A DNA stretch of 64,000 bases from Paludibacteraceae bacterium (GCA_017503075.1 JAFVTU010000017.1:62001-126000); one strand, 5' to 3'. Shown: positions 16,015 through 25,171, counted from the first letter of the stretch. A program made the numbers and translations. Notes: generated from the sequence alone by a model not told the origin.

Positions 16015-18026
16015 ATTGAAACTCGTTTTTGTGGTTCAAGATACATAGGCGACTCCTCGGTCACATTCCATGCCTCATACCATGCGCCGATATGTGGCAA
16101 AGCGCCATTCACGCGCCACATGCCAAGTGAGTGAGGGTCACTCTTCGTGCGTTGCAATACTTCCTCTGGACGGATATTACCTGCCCATACATTCGCATAC
16201 GCCAAGAAGAATCGTTGCTCTGCAGTGAAACCATCTTTCTCGCCTACAGCCTCTTCGCCTGATAGCCTTTTCGCCTCTTGTGCGTTCTGGAACGCCTGAT
16301 ATGCCACTTGCAAACCACCGTGGTCAGCGATATTCTCGCCCAAAGTAAAGGCACCATTCGCATATACGCCAGGGGCCACCTCAATGGCGTTGAAATACTC
16401 CTCCATCACTTTCGTGCGCTCCTCAAAGCGTGCACGATCTTCCTCTGTCCACCAGTTGATCAGGTTACCGTCTTTGTCAAACTGACTACCTTGGTCGTCA
16501 AAGCCGTGGGTCATCTCATGACCAATCACCACGCCAATCGCACCATAGTTAAACGCATCGTCCGCGTTCATATCGAAGAATGGGTATTGCAGAATACCTG
16601 CAGGGAAACAAATCTCGTTGGTCGCAGGGTTGTAATATGCGTTCACGGTTTGTGGGGTCATAAACCATTTATCCTTGTCCACAGGCTTGCCCAAGAATGA
16701 CAACGAATAATCTTGCTCAAACTTTGCAGCACGCTGAATATTAGCATAATAGGTCAACTTAGGGTTAATCTCCAAAGCGGTATAATCGCGCCATTTATCT
16801 GGATAACCAATCTTCACGGTGAAGGTGTTCAATTTCTCCATGGCTTTCTCTTTGGTCTCATCCGACATCCACTCCAGGGCTTGAATTCTTTCACCCAATG
16901 CCACTTGTAAGTTCTTCACCAAACCTATCATACGCTCTTTGTTCTCCTCTGGGAAGTATTTCTCCACATACATTTGTCCCACAGCTTCGCCCAATGTGCC
17001 GTTCACCATCGCCACCGCGCGTTTCCAGAGTGGGGTGGGCTCTTGTCTTCCGCTCAAGATGCGACCGTAGAACTCAAAGTTCTGCATAAAAATCTCCTCT
17101 GTCAAGAAGTCCGCACTGCCGTCAATCACTTGCCATGTAAACAAAGTCTTCATATCCTCCAATGACTCCTCTGCCAGCATTTTTCCTGCCTCTTGCAAGT
17201 GACGCACTTGACCTACTGACAAACTATCAGGAGCGATGTTTAACCCAGCAAAATATACTTTCCAATCCACTTCAGGAACCAATTTTTGCAACTCCTCTAC
17301 CGACATCTTGTTGTAGTTTGCCACTGGGTCACGCAATTCTACATTGCTCAGCGCAGCGTTTGCCAAACGAGTTTCCAAACGAAGTACGGTTTGTGCTTTC
17401 TCGGCTGCGTTCTCCTGACCAAACAGCTCAAACATCTTCTCCACATGCTTCACATACTCCTCGCGGATATGTTTCGTATGCTCGTCCTCATCGATATAAT
17501 AATCTTTCTGGCTGAGCGCAAAACCAGCTTGGTACTCGTTCAGGATATTCATGCTTGAATTCATAGCATCGGCATCCACATACATAGCCCATAGCCCAAA
17601 GTCCATCGCTTTGCCCAATACTTCCGACCATTGCGCCTTATCGGTCACATTCTCAATCTCTTGCAGTACGGGTAATACGGGCGCGATACCCTCTTGATTG
17701 CGGCGTGCGGTGTCCATCGACAGGTTATATACGTCACCAATCTTTTGAGGAATACTACCCATCTTATGTGTCCCTGCTGCGATGTCAGCAATCAGTCCGT
17801 TCACTTGCTCGAGATTGCTCAATCCCAACTTGTCAAACGAGCCAAAACGGCTGTATTCATCGGGAATAGGGTTGTTTTTCATCCATCCACCGCAAGCGTA
17901 TTGGTAGAAGTCATTTTGTGCCACTGCGGTCGTATCCAAGTTCTCCAGATGAATACCCGTAGTCTGTTGCTTTGTGCATGCTGTTAGTGCCATAAGCGAT
18001 AATAAAAATACAATTGGTTTGTTCAT
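16008..18026 (-). CDS. pepO: M13 family zinc metallopeptidase (PepO/neprilysin-like) lipoprotein
   Basis: The start at 18026 gives MNKPIVFLLSLMALTAC, a lipoprotein signal with lipobox LTAC. Longer upstream reading frame runs into hairpin repeats and lacks a signal, so it is rejected. The 672-residue protein has the M13 N-terminal mark QNDFYQYACGGW, the zinc site HEMTH in VIGHEMTHGFDDQGSQFD, the third ligand in ENIADHGG, and the late NAYYNP block. It is expected to cleave peptides at the periplasmic or outer surface. The promoter is at 18155-18162. Confidence 0.93.
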   Translation of the reverse strand: MNKPIVFLLSLMALTACTKQQTTGIHLENLDTTAVAQNDFYQYACGGWMKNNPIPDEYSRFGSFDKLGLSNLEQVNGLIADIAAGTHKMGSIPQKIGDVYNLSMDTARRNQEGIAPVLPVLQEIENVTDKAQWSEVLGKAMDFGLWAMYVDADAMNSSMNILNEYQAGFALSQKDYYIDEDEHTKHIREEYVKHVEKMFELFGQENAAEKAQTVLRLETRLANAALSNVELRDPVANYNKMSVEELQKLVPEVDWKVYFAGLNIAPDSLSVGQVRHLQEAGKMLAEESLEDMKTLFTWQVIDGSADFLTEEIFMQNFEFYGRILSGRQEPTPLWKRAVAMVNGTLGEAVGQMYVEKYFPEENKERMIGLVKNLQVALGERIQALEWMSDETKEKAMEKLNTFTVKIGYPDKWRDYTALEINPKLTYYANIQRAAKFEQDYSLSFLGKPVDKDKWFMTPQTVNAYYNPATNEICFPAGILQYPFFDMNADDAFNYGAIGVVIGHEMTHGFDDQGSQFDKDGNLINWWTEEDRARFEERTKVMEEYFNAIEVAPGVYANGAFTLGENIADHGGLQVAYQAFQNAQEAKRLSGEEAVGEKDGFTAEQRFFLAYANVWAGNIRPEEVLQRTKSDPHSLGMWRVNGALPHIGAWYEAWNVTEESPMYLEPQKRVSIW

Positions 18027-18054
18027 ATTTTTTTGTTCTTTTGTGTTGTCTATT

Positions 18055-18135
18055 CCTCTAAACAGTAGCTTGCTCTGCAAGCGTCCTGTAGCGAAGCGTC
18101 CCCTAAATAGTAGCCCCAAGGGCGTCCACTAAACA
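18055..18135. repeat. hairpin repeat array upstream of pepO (three units)
   Basis: CTAAACAGTA leads into GCTTGC-TCT-GCAAGC (18068-18082) GTCC, a minimal GC-GAA-GC unit with GTCC, then CTAAATAGTA and GCCC-CAA-GGGC (18113-18123) GTCC. It lies in the leader of pepO between promoter and start codon. Confidence 0.85.
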
Positions 18136-18154
18136 GGCGCTACCATTTCCCCTG

Positions 18155-18162
18155 CAAAAGTA
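18155..18162 (-). promoter_or_regulatory. -7 box TACTTTTG for pepO
   Basis: Minus-strand TACTTTTGCAGG matches TAnnTTTG, about 130 bp upstream of the pepO ATG. The long leader holds the hairpin array. Confidence 0.65.
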
Positions 18163-18213
18163 CTCACTTTTCTCGAAATATACAAATAATTTTGTATGTT
18201 TTTTGTTTTTTAT

Positions 18214-18244
18214 TTGCACACTTGCATATTTTTTTGTACCTTTG
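18214..18244 (+). promoter_or_regulatory. promoter of the DUF4143-type ATPase gene
   Basis: TTG at 18214-18216 and TACCTTTG at 18237-18244 are 20 bp apart, with a T tract before the -7 box. It fixes the ATPase start at the ATG of 18289. Confidence 0.75.
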
Positions 18245-18288
18245 CAGCGTGGAAAGAATGGTTTAATCCGAAATCTAAGTTAGGAACT

Positions 18289-19476
18289 ATGTTAGAAGCT
18301 TTTCGAAAAACGCATGATTACCTAGTAGAGCATGTTCAGGTGCCAGCACGCCGTGTGCTCCAAGATGAGATTAATTGGAGTGACCGCCTTATTGCTATCA
18401 AAGGCGGACGTGGTGTGGGCAAAACGGATTTTTTGCTCAACTATGTCAAGGAACAACGACGACTAAATCCCGACGAGAGTAGGCATACGCTCTATGTCAA
18501 TTTCAACGACTTCTACTTCACCGAGCATTCCTTGCTTGAGTTGGCGGGGCAGTTCGTGGCCGCAGGGGGCAAGACCCTTTTGGTGGATCAAGCGTTCAAA
18601 GACCCTAATTGGTCGCACGAACTGGCACAATGCTACTATCGCTATCCTAACTTGCAGATTATCTTCATCGCTTCAGCGGTCATGCGACTCGTGGAGGACA
18701 ACAAGGATATAGGTTCCATCGTGCATCCATACAACCTTCGTGGATATAGTTTCCGCGAGTATCTCAATATCACACTTGGTCTCAAACTGCCTGTGTATTC
18801 TCTCGAGGATATCCTCAAGCACCATGTGGAGATTGCGCAAAAGATATGCCAGGTTGTTAAGCCACTACAGTATTTCGATGACTATTTGCACCATGGCTAT
18901 TATCCGCTCTTCCTTGAGCAACATGACTTCTCCGAGTCGCTCTTGAAGATGATGAATATGATGCTGGATGTAGATATCTTGCTCATCAAGCAAATTGAGG
19001 TTAGTTCCTTGCCAAAGCTTCGCAAACTGCTATACCTTATGCTCCAGCAAACACCTTGTGCGCTCAATGTCAGCAGTCTCGCAGAAGCCATTGACTGCTC
19101 GCGTTCGACCACGATGAACTATATCAAATACCTCAAGGACGCGCGCCTGTTGAATCTGCTCTACCCAGAGGGCAAGCAGTTCCCGCTCAAGCCTACTAAG
19201 GTATATATGCAAAACCCGAACTTGTGTTATGCTACTTGCACACGCGAACCGGATAAGCAATCGGTAGCCGAGACGTTCTTCTACGCCACCTTGCACGGCA
19301 ACCACAAGATCAACGCCACCGATCGTAGTGCAATGTTCATCATCGATGGCAAGTACTACATGGACGCTTGTGCTACCACGCCAAGCAAGACGGGTATCCG
19401 CTACTGCGCTATCGGCGACCTCGAAGTCGGCAGCCAAAAGAACATCCCGCTCTGGCTCTTTGGCTTCCTATATTAA
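18289..19476 (+). CDS. AAA ATPase of the DUF4143 / ATP-binding family
   Basis: The start at 18289 lies 45 bp after the promoter; earlier in-frame codons precede the transcription start. The 395-residue protein has Walker A GGRGVGKT (39-46), a Walker B-like segment LQIIFIASAV with the sensor-type S/A, and the family mark YNLRGYSFREYLNI. The C-terminal half includes a winged-helix-like part (LAEAIDCSRSTTMNYIKYL) and a PD-(D/E)xK-like tail, as usual for these proteins. They are common in Bacteroidetes and have no settled role. No partner gene is evident next to it. Confidence 0.85.
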   Translation: MLEAFRKTHDYLVEHVQVPARRVLQDEINWSDRLIAIKGGRGVGKTDFLLNYVKEQRRLNPDESRHTLYVNFNDFYFTEHSLLELAGQFVAAGGKTLLVDQAFKDPNWSHELAQCYYRYPNLQIIFIASAVMRLVEDNKDIGSIVHPYNLRGYSFREYLNITLGLKLPVYSLEDILKHHVEIAQKICQVVKPLQYFDDYLHHGYYPLFLEQHDFSESLLKMMNMMLDVDILLIKQIEVSSLPKLRKLLYLMLQQTPCALNVSSLAEAIDCSRSTTMNYIKYLKDARLLNLLYPEGKQFPLKPTKVYMQNPNLCYATCTREPDKQSVAETFFYATLHGNHKINATDRSAMFIIDGKYYMDACATTPSKTGIRYCAIGDLEVGSQKNIPLWLFGFLY

Positions 19477-19483
19477 GCCCTGC

Positions 19484-19622
19484 GGGCTGAGGAGTTATGC
19501 TTGCATGAAACCCAGCTGTGCTGAAGAGTTAGCTTCGCTGAACTTCACAAGGTAACCCTTCATGAACGAAGCGAAATAACCATTCACGAAGTAAATATCA
19601 GCGGCTTGCCGCTAACGAACAT
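19484..19622. repeat. hairpin array between the ATPase gene and nifJ
   Basis: Hairpins follow each other with short spacers: GCCC-TGC-GGGC, TGC-TT-GCA, CAGC-TGT-GCTG, AGC-TTC-GCT and, at the end, AGCGGC-TT-GCCGCT. Spacers repeat the theme TGAGGAGTTA / TGAAGAGTTA. Between the last two hairpins the unit AACCNTTCAYGAACGAAG recurs in degenerate form. The flanks differ from the GTCC family, so this looks like a second flavour of the same kind of element. Confidence 0.75.
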
Positions 19623-19643
19623 AATTATTAAATTATTACTACA

Positions 19644-22600
19644 ATGAACAAAGAAAAAAAGTATTTAACCCTTGATGGTAACGCTGCTGCGGCGCATATT
19701 GCGTATATGTTCACCGAGGTAGCTGCCATCTATCCTATCACCCCATCTTCTCCTATGGCGGAGAACGTGGACGAGTGGGCTGCTGCAGGTCGCAAGAACC
19801 TCTTCGGCGAGACAGTGTTGGTACAAGAGATGCAATCTGAGGCAGGTGCTGCAGGTGCTGTGCACGGCGCACTCAACGCAGGTGCTCTCACTACCACTTT
19901 CACTGCCAGCCAAGGTCTGCTCCTCATGATTCCTAACATGTACAAGATCGCGGGTGAGCTCATCCCATCTGTTTTCCACGTGTCTGCTCGTACATTGGCA
20001 AGCCACGCCCTCTGTATCTTCGGCGACCACCAAGACGTGATGTCTTGCCGCCAAACGGGCTTCGCTATGTTGGCTGAAGGTAGCGTACAAGAGGTCATGG
20101 ACCTCGCAGGTGTGGCTCACCTTGCTACTATCAAGAGCCGCGTGCCATTCCTCAACTTCTTCGACGGTTTCCGCACCTCTCATGAGTACCAAAAGGTAGA
20201 GGTAGTAGATATGGAAGACTTGCGTCCTCTCCTCGATATGAAGGCGCTCCAAGAGTTCCGCGATCGCGCACTCTCTCCTATGCGTCCTGTTATGCGTGGT
20301 ATGGCTGAGAACCCAGACGTGTTCTTCGCGCACCGCGAGAGCTGCAACCCATACTACAACGAGGTGGCTGACATCGTTAGCGACTATATGGACGAAATCT
20401 CTAAGATTACCGGCCGCACCTATCGCCCATTCACCTACTACGGTGCTCCTGACGCTGAGAACATCATCATCTGTATGGGTTCTGCATGCGAGGCTATCCG
20501 CGAGGTGATCGACTACGAGGCAGAGAAGGGCAACAAGCTCGGTATGATCAACGTACATCTCTACCGCCCATTCTCACTCAAGTACCTCAAAGAGGCATTG
20601 CCTGCTTCTGTGAAACGTATCTGCGTGCTCGACCGCACCAAAGAGCCAGGTGCTAATGGCGAACCATTGTACCTCGACGTGAAAGACGCACTCCAAGAGC
20701 TCGGCCTTGGCGATATCCTCGTAGTAGGTGGCCGTTATGGCCTCGGTTCCAACGATACCACTCCAGCGCAAATCATCGCTGCTTACGAGAACCTCGCTTT
20801 GCCTATGCCTAAGAACCACTTCACCCTCGGCGTAGAGGATGATGTTACCTTCACTTCTCTCCCAGTGGGCGCAGAGGTGGCTATGGGTGGCAAGGGCATG
20901 TTCCAAGCTAAGTTCTACGGACTTGGTGCCGACGGTACCGTAGGTGCTAACAAGAACTCCGTGAAGATTATCGGCGAGACTACCGACAAGTACTGCCAAG
21001 CATACTTCTCTTACGACTCTAAGAAGTCAGGTGGTTTCACTTGCTCACACCTCCGTTTTGGTGACGAACCAATCCACTCTACTTACCTCGTTACTACTCC
21101 TAACTTCGTGGCTTGCCACGTACAAGCATACTTGCAGATGTACGACGTAACCCGCGGTCTCCAAAAGGGTGGTACCTTCCTGCTCAATACTATCTGGGAA
21201 GGCGAGGAACTCGCAAAGAACTTGCCAAACAAAGTGAAGAAATACTTCGCTGACAACGATATCAAGGTGTACTACATCAACGCTACCAAGATTGCTCGCG
21301 AGATTGGTCTTGGCAACCGTACCAACACCATCCTCCAATCTGCTTTCTTCCGTATCACGGGCGTTATTCCTGTAGAGCAAGCTATCGAGGAGATGAAGCA
21401 CTTCATCGTGAAGTCCTATGGCAAGAAGGGCGAGGATGTAGTCAACAAGAACTACGCTGCGGTGGACCGCGGTGGCGAGTACCAACAACTCGTTGTTGAC
21501 CCTGCATGGTCTGCTCTTGACAATAGCCAATCGCCAATTGCCAATAGCCAAAACGAACCTGAGTTCATTACCAACGTCGTTCGCCCAATCAACGCACAGG
21601 ACGGCGACCTCCTTCCTGTATCTGCTTTCAAGGGCGTAGAGGACGGTACATGGCCTGCTGGTACAGCTAAGTACGAGAAACGCGGTGTATCGGCTTTCGT
21701 TCCTGAGTGGACTGCTGAGAACTGTATCGAGTGTAACAAGTGTGCATATGTCTGCCCTCACGCATGTATCCGCCCATTCGTAATGGACGAGGAAGAGGTG
21801 AAGGGTATCCAAGGCACCACACGCGAGATGAAAGCACCTGCGGCTATGAAGGGTATGCACTTCCGCATGCAAGTGGGCGTACTCGACTGCCTTGGCTGCG
21901 GCAACTGCGTGGACGTTTGTCCTGGTCATCCTAAGACTGGCAAAGCCCTCCAAATGGTGCCACTCGAGAGCCAAATGCTCGAGGCACAAAACTGGGCTTA
22001 CTGCACCGATAACGTGAAGTCTAAACAACACCTCGTAGATATCCAATCTAATGTCAAGAACAGCCAGTTCGCTACTCCTCTCTTCGAGTTCTCTGGTGCT
22101 TGCTCGGGTTGCGGTGAGACTCCATACCTCAAGCTCATCAGCCAACTCTTTGGCGACCGTGAGATCGTAGCCAACGCTACGGGTTGTACCTCTATCTACT
22201 CGGGTTCTGTTCCTTCTACTCCTTATACCACCAACGCACAGGGTCATGGTCCTGCATGGTCTAACTCCCTCTTCGAGGACTTCTGCGAGTACGGTCTCGG
22301 TATGCAAATCGCTCACCGCAAGATCCGCGAGCGTTTGGCGGCTCTCTTCACCAAGGCACTCAGCTGCACTTGCTGCACCGAGGAGATGAAGGCGATGTTC
22401 CAAGAGTGGCTTGACAACCAAAACGATGCTACTATCACTAACCGCCTCTACGAACCTATCGTAGCTGCTTGCGAGGCATGCGGTTGCGATACTTGCAAAG
22501 AGATCCTCAACTACAAAGACCATATCGTTAAACGCAGCCAATGGATTGTCGGTGGCGACGGTGCTTCTTACGATATCGGTTACGGCGGTCTTGACCATGT

Positions 22601-23204
22601 GATTGCTTCTGGCGAAGATGTGAATATCCTCGTTCTCGATACCGAGGTTTATTCTAATACGGGTGGCCAAGCATCTAAATCTACTCCTATCGGCGCTATC
22701 GCTAAGTTCGCTGCTGCGGGCAAACGCGTACGCAAGAAAGACTTGGGTATGATTGCTACCACCTATGGTTATGTCTATGTAGCTCAAATCGCTATGGGTG
22801 CAGACCAAGCACAAACCCTCAAAGCTATCCGCGAGGCAGAGGCATATCCTGGACCATCACTTGTGATTGCATACGCTCCATGTATCAACCACGGTCTGAA
22901 GGCAGGTATGGGTAAGAGCCAAGCCGAGGAGGCGAAGGCAGTTGAGTGTGGTTACTGGCACTTGTGGCGTTACAACCCAGCACTTGAGGCAGAGGGCAAG
23001 AACCCATTCTCACTCGACTCTAAGGAGCCACAATGGGATAAGTTCCAAGACTACTTGATGGGTGAGGTTCGTTTCGCTTCAGTGGCTAAGCAATACCCTG
23101 AGGAGGCAGCCGAGCTCTTCGCTGCCGCTCGCGAGAACGCTCAATGGCGCTACCGCAGCTACCTGCGTATGTTGTCCACAAATTGGGACAACACTCAAGA
23201 GTAA
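19644..23204 (+). CDS. nifJ: pyruvate:ferredoxin (flavodoxin) oxidoreductase
   Basis: This 1186-residue single-chain enzyme oxidises pyruvate to acetyl-CoA and CO2 and reduces ferredoxin or flavodoxin, a central step in anaerobic metabolism. The order is: pyrimidine-binding domain (YPITPSSPMAE near residue 31), domain II/III, two [4Fe-4S] sites (CIECNKCAYVCP near 693 and CLGCGNCVDVCP near 750), a third Cys pair (CSGCG near 823) and the TPP site GDGASYDIGYGGLDHV near 972. Residues about 627-640 (DNSQSPIANSQNE) are encoded by short CCAAT-type repeats and look like inserted linker. Codon use is highly biased, which explains the long antisense open frames. A terminator follows. Confidence 0.95.
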   Translation: MNKEKKYLTLDGNAAAAHIAYMFTEVAAIYPITPSSPMAENVDEWAAAGRKNLFGETVLVQEMQSEAGAAGAVHGALNAGALTTTFTASQGLLLMIPNMYKIAGELIPSVFHVSARTLASHALCIFGDHQDVMSCRQTGFAMLAEGSVQEVMDLAGVAHLATIKSRVPFLNFFDGFRTSHEYQKVEVVDMEDLRPLLDMKALQEFRDRALSPMRPVMRGMAENPDVFFAHRESCNPYYNEVADIVSDYMDEISKITGRTYRPFTYYGAPDAENIIICMGSACEAIREVIDYEAEKGNKLGMINVHLYRPFSLKYLKEALPASVKRICVLDRTKEPGANGEPLYLDVKDALQELGLGDILVVGGRYGLGSNDTTPAQIIAAYENLALPMPKNHFTLGVEDDVTFTSLPVGAEVAMGGKGMFQAKFYGLGADGTVGANKNSVKIIGETTDKYCQAYFSYDSKKSGGFTCSHLRFGDEPIHSTYLVTTPNFVACHVQAYLQMYDVTRGLQKGGTFLLNTIWEGEELAKNLPNKVKKYFADNDIKVYYINATKIAREIGLGNRTNTILQSAFFRITGVIPVEQAIEEMKHFIVKSYGKKGEDVVNKNYAAVDRGGEYQQLVVDPAWSALDNSQSPIANSQNEPEFITNVVRPINAQDGDLLPVSAFKGVEDGTWPAGTAKYEKRGVSAFVPEWTAENCIECNKCAYVCPHACIRPFVMDEEEVKGIQGTTREMKAPAAMKGMHFRMQVGVLDCLGCGNCVDVCPGHPKTGKALQMVPLESQMLEAQNWAYCTDNVKSKQHLVDIQSNVKNSQFATPLFEFSGACSGCGETPYLKLISQLFGDREIVANATGCTSIYSGSVPSTPYTTNAQGHGPAWSNSLFEDFCEYGLGMQIAHRKIRERLAALFTKALSCTCCTEEMKAMFQEWLDNQNDATITNRLYEPIVAACEACGCDTCKEILNYKDHIVKRSQWIVGGDGASYDIGYGGLDHVIASGEDVNILVLDTEVYSNTGGQASKSTPIGAIAKFAAAGKRVRKKDLGMIATTYGYVYVAQIAMGADQAQTLKAIREAEAYPGPSLVIAYAPCINHGLKAGMGKSQAEEAKAVECGYWHLWRYNPALEAEGKNPFSLDSKEPQWDKFQDYLMGEVRFASVAKQYPEEAAELFAAARENAQWRYRSYLRMLSTNWDNTQE
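21520..21560. repeat. CCAATAG-type repeat inside nifJ
   Basis: The unit AATAGCCAATCGCC followed by AATTGCCAATAGCC is in frame within nifJ. The 15-mer CAATAGCCAATCGCC recurs exactly in the regulator gene near 38050. Confidence 0.75.
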
Positions 23205-23236
23205 TTCAAGAATTCCTCTCAACAAGAGAATATGCA

Positions 23237-23269
23237 AAAGAGAGCCGTCCTTTTAGGTCGGCTCTCTTT
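23237..23269 (+). terminator. intrinsic terminator of nifJ
   Basis: AAAGAGAGCCG and CGGCTCTCTTT form an 11-bp stem with an 11-nt loop, 33 bp after the nifJ stop. Confidence 0.85.
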
Positions 23270-23270
23270 C

Positions 23271-23690
23271 GTGCATACGGTCTATCCAATCTTCAAGGTA
23301 CATTCCACCGATTTCTTTTCAAATATTTTTTTCTTTCAAAGGCCGCTTACGCGTGGGGAAGAAATTTCTCAGTCCGCTCTCTTCGTTCGCGTGTTTAAGC
23401 ATGTTTCGTCTGCCCAAACCATACTGCGTCCTTCGTCCGCAACATCTGCTTTGGCAGATGTGTCCTTCGCTCTCTTTGTTCACTACGGACTATCCGCCCC
23501 TTTCGGGTCGATGGAATGGCATTGCCTTTCCATATCCTTCTCATTTCCTCCCATTATACCTTCCCACAAAACACCGAGAGACGACCGAGAGATCACCGAG
23601 AGATGAGCGACTCAAAATTGCTGTGAATTTTGACCAAAATTTGCAATTTTCCCACCTCATTCCATTAGCCCCTACTATCCATCACTGTGT
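23271..23690. other. non-coding stretch with hairpins and short tandem repeats
   Basis: No gene is supported here. It contains an exact 8-bp hairpin ACATCTGC-TTTG-GCAGATGT (23442-23461) followed by GTCCTTCG, a CCC-TTTC-GGG hairpin near 23500, and three copies of a 10-bp unit ACCGAGAGAT between 23573 and 23606. These resemble the other repeat families of the window. Confidence 0.6.
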
Positions 23691-23708
23691 AAATTTTTCT
23701 GACATTCC

Positions 23709-23727
23709 GTGTAAAGTTTCTTTACAC
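23709..23727. promoter_or_regulatory. palindromic enhancer-type site upstream of tolC
   Basis: GTGTAAAGTTTCTTTACAC is a perfect palindrome around TTT. Its centre (23718) is 64 bp upstream of the -24 element. The core of 17 bp is identical to that at 27719-27735. It is the likely binding site of the NtrC-type regulator. Confidence 0.8.
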
Positions 23728-23781
23728 TTTCTCAATATGTCAAAAATCACAACCAGCACAATATCAATCGCTTAACATTTT

Positions 23782-23796
23782 TGGCACGCATATTGG
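23782..23796 (+). promoter_or_regulatory. sigma-54 promoter of tolC
   Basis: TGGCACGCATATTGG matches the -24/-12 consensus TGGCAC-N5-TTGC with one change at the last base. It lies 26 bp upstream of the tolC ATG at 23822. Confidence 0.8.
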
Positions 23797-23821
23797 GTTG
23801 TATATTGCAAAATCAACCAAT

Positions 23822-25171
23822 ATGTTAAAGCAATATACTATCCTTCTCCTCTTCTGTCTCTGCGCCGCCCATAGCGCAGCCACCTCCCTCTCCCTTCGTG
23901 ACTGCATGGAGTATGCCATCGCCCATTCTGCGAAAATGGAAATCCAACACGCCAACAACGACGATGCCCGCATCGCACGCCGCGAAGCCATCCTCCGTGC
24001 CTTCACACCCACTGTCCAAGGTGGCACATACGCCTCGCTGAACTTCGGACGCGGTATCGACCCCGAAACTAATAGTTATATCTCCACCACCTCGTTCAAC
24101 AACGGCTACTCCCTGTCGGGTGCTATCACACTGTTCAACGGTTTTTCGGCAGTCAATAACCTCAAAATCACCAAGACTGCCATCAAGATGGGCATCACGG
24201 AGGAGCAACAACTCCGTGACCAAATATGCCTCGCAGTCATGGAAGCATACTGCAATGTGCTCTATTTCACTCAGATGACCGAAGCCCTGCAAGTCCAAGT
24301 TGCTACCGCCACCAGCAACCTGCAATTGGCACAACGCCAAGAACAATTGGGGCAGAAAAGCCATGCCGATGTCATCCAACTCGAAGCTGACCTCGCCGAG
24401 CGTGAATATCAATATATCACCATGACCAACCAACTCAACGACGCCCGCATGACCCTCCAAGATCTTATGCTGTGGGAGGAGGACTACGAATTGCTCATCG
24501 ACCTCCAGAGCACCGAGAATCTAACAGCGAGCCACGCGAGCAGTCTAACAGCCGCAGGCGGTCTAGTATCTAACAGCAAAGCCCTTCACCACCCATCGGT
24601 CGAACTGGCTGCCTATCGCATGGCTAACGCCCAATTCGACCTCAACACGGCGCGTTGGCGATTGGCTCCGTCGCTCTCCCTCTCAGGCGGTTGGTCAACG
24701 GGTTACTACACCTATCCCCGTACCCAAGACTATGTAGCCATGCCTTTTGCCAGTCAGTTCATCAACAACAGCGGCGAGTATGTGCAGTTGTCCTTGTCTA
24801 TCCCAATCTACGATGGCTTGTCGCGCCAGTCGAATATCGTGCGCAAGAAAAACGCCTACCGCCGTGCCGAAGCCGAGTATCGCCAAACGCTGCGCGAGGT
24901 AGAGGCAGAGATGGCGCGTGCTGTGCAAGACCGTGATGGTGCAATGTCAGCCCTCAAGCAAGCCGACCGCCGAGCCAAAGCGCAGCAGGAAGCATACGCC
25001 ATCAATAGCAAGAAGTTCGAGCAAGGGCTTATCTCTCCCCTCGAACTCAAGACCTCATCAGACAACCACCTCAATGCCCAAGCCGAGCACCTCAACGCCC
25101 AGCTGAAGTACTTCATCAAATCCTGCGTAGTCCGCTACTACAACGGTATCCCTTATCTTGAACAACTATAA
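23822..25171 (+). CDS. tolC: TolC family outer membrane efflux protein
   Basis: The start at 23822 gives MLKQYTILLLFCLCAAHSAA, a signal peptide; the earlier ATG at 23798 lies too close to the sigma-54 promoter. The 449-residue protein has the two-fold repeat of outer membrane efflux proteins (LRDCMEYAIAHS near the start, long coiled-coil helices rich in Gln and Ala, and a second repeat with LSIPIYDGLSRQSNI). It should form the trimeric channel for the adaptor and ABC permeases encoded from 27.9 kb, with which it shares promoter type and enhancer. Residues about 232-254 (LTASHASSLTAAGGLVSNSK) derive from TCTAACA-type hairpin repeats. Confidence 0.9.
   Translation: MLKQYTILLLFCLCAAHSAATSLSLRDCMEYAIAHSAKMEIQHANNDDARIARREAILRAFTPTVQGGTYASLNFGRGIDPETNSYISTTSFNNGYSLSGAITLFNGFSAVNNLKITKTAIKMGITEEQQLRDQICLAVMEAYCNVLYFTQMTEALQVQVATATSNLQLAQRQEQLGQKSHADVIQLEADLAEREYQYITMTNQLNDARMTLQDLMLWEEDYELLIDLQSTENLTASHASSLTAAGGLVSNSKALHHPSVELAAYRMANAQFDLNTARWRLAPSLSLSGGWSTGYYTYPRTQDYVAMPFASQFINNSGEYVQLSLSIPIYDGLSRQSNIVRKKNAYRRAEAEYRQTLREVEAEMARAVQDRDGAMSALKQADRRAKAQQEAYAINSKKFEQGLISPLELKTSSDNHLNAQAEHLNAQLKYFIKSCVVRYYNGIPYLEQL
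24517..24590. repeat. TCTAACA-type hairpin repeat inside tolC
   Basis: Three units share CTAACA before and GTCTA or similar after a short stem-loop: GCGAGC-CAC-GCGAGC (imperfect), GCC-GCA-GGC (24551-24559) with GGTCTA, and GC-AAA-GC. The same flanks occur in the non-coding spacer at 27850-27895. Confidence 0.7.

Noticed and set aside
16008-18119. M13 peptidase starting at 18119
   Set aside because: The added 31 residues come from hairpin repeats and would hide the lipoprotein signal that starts at 18026.
21045-22814. A 589-codon open frame on the strand opposite nifJ
   Set aside because: It lies wholly inside nifJ, has no family motifs, and long antisense frames are expected from the strong codon bias of this gene. 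The same applies to the 297-codon frame at 19665-20558.
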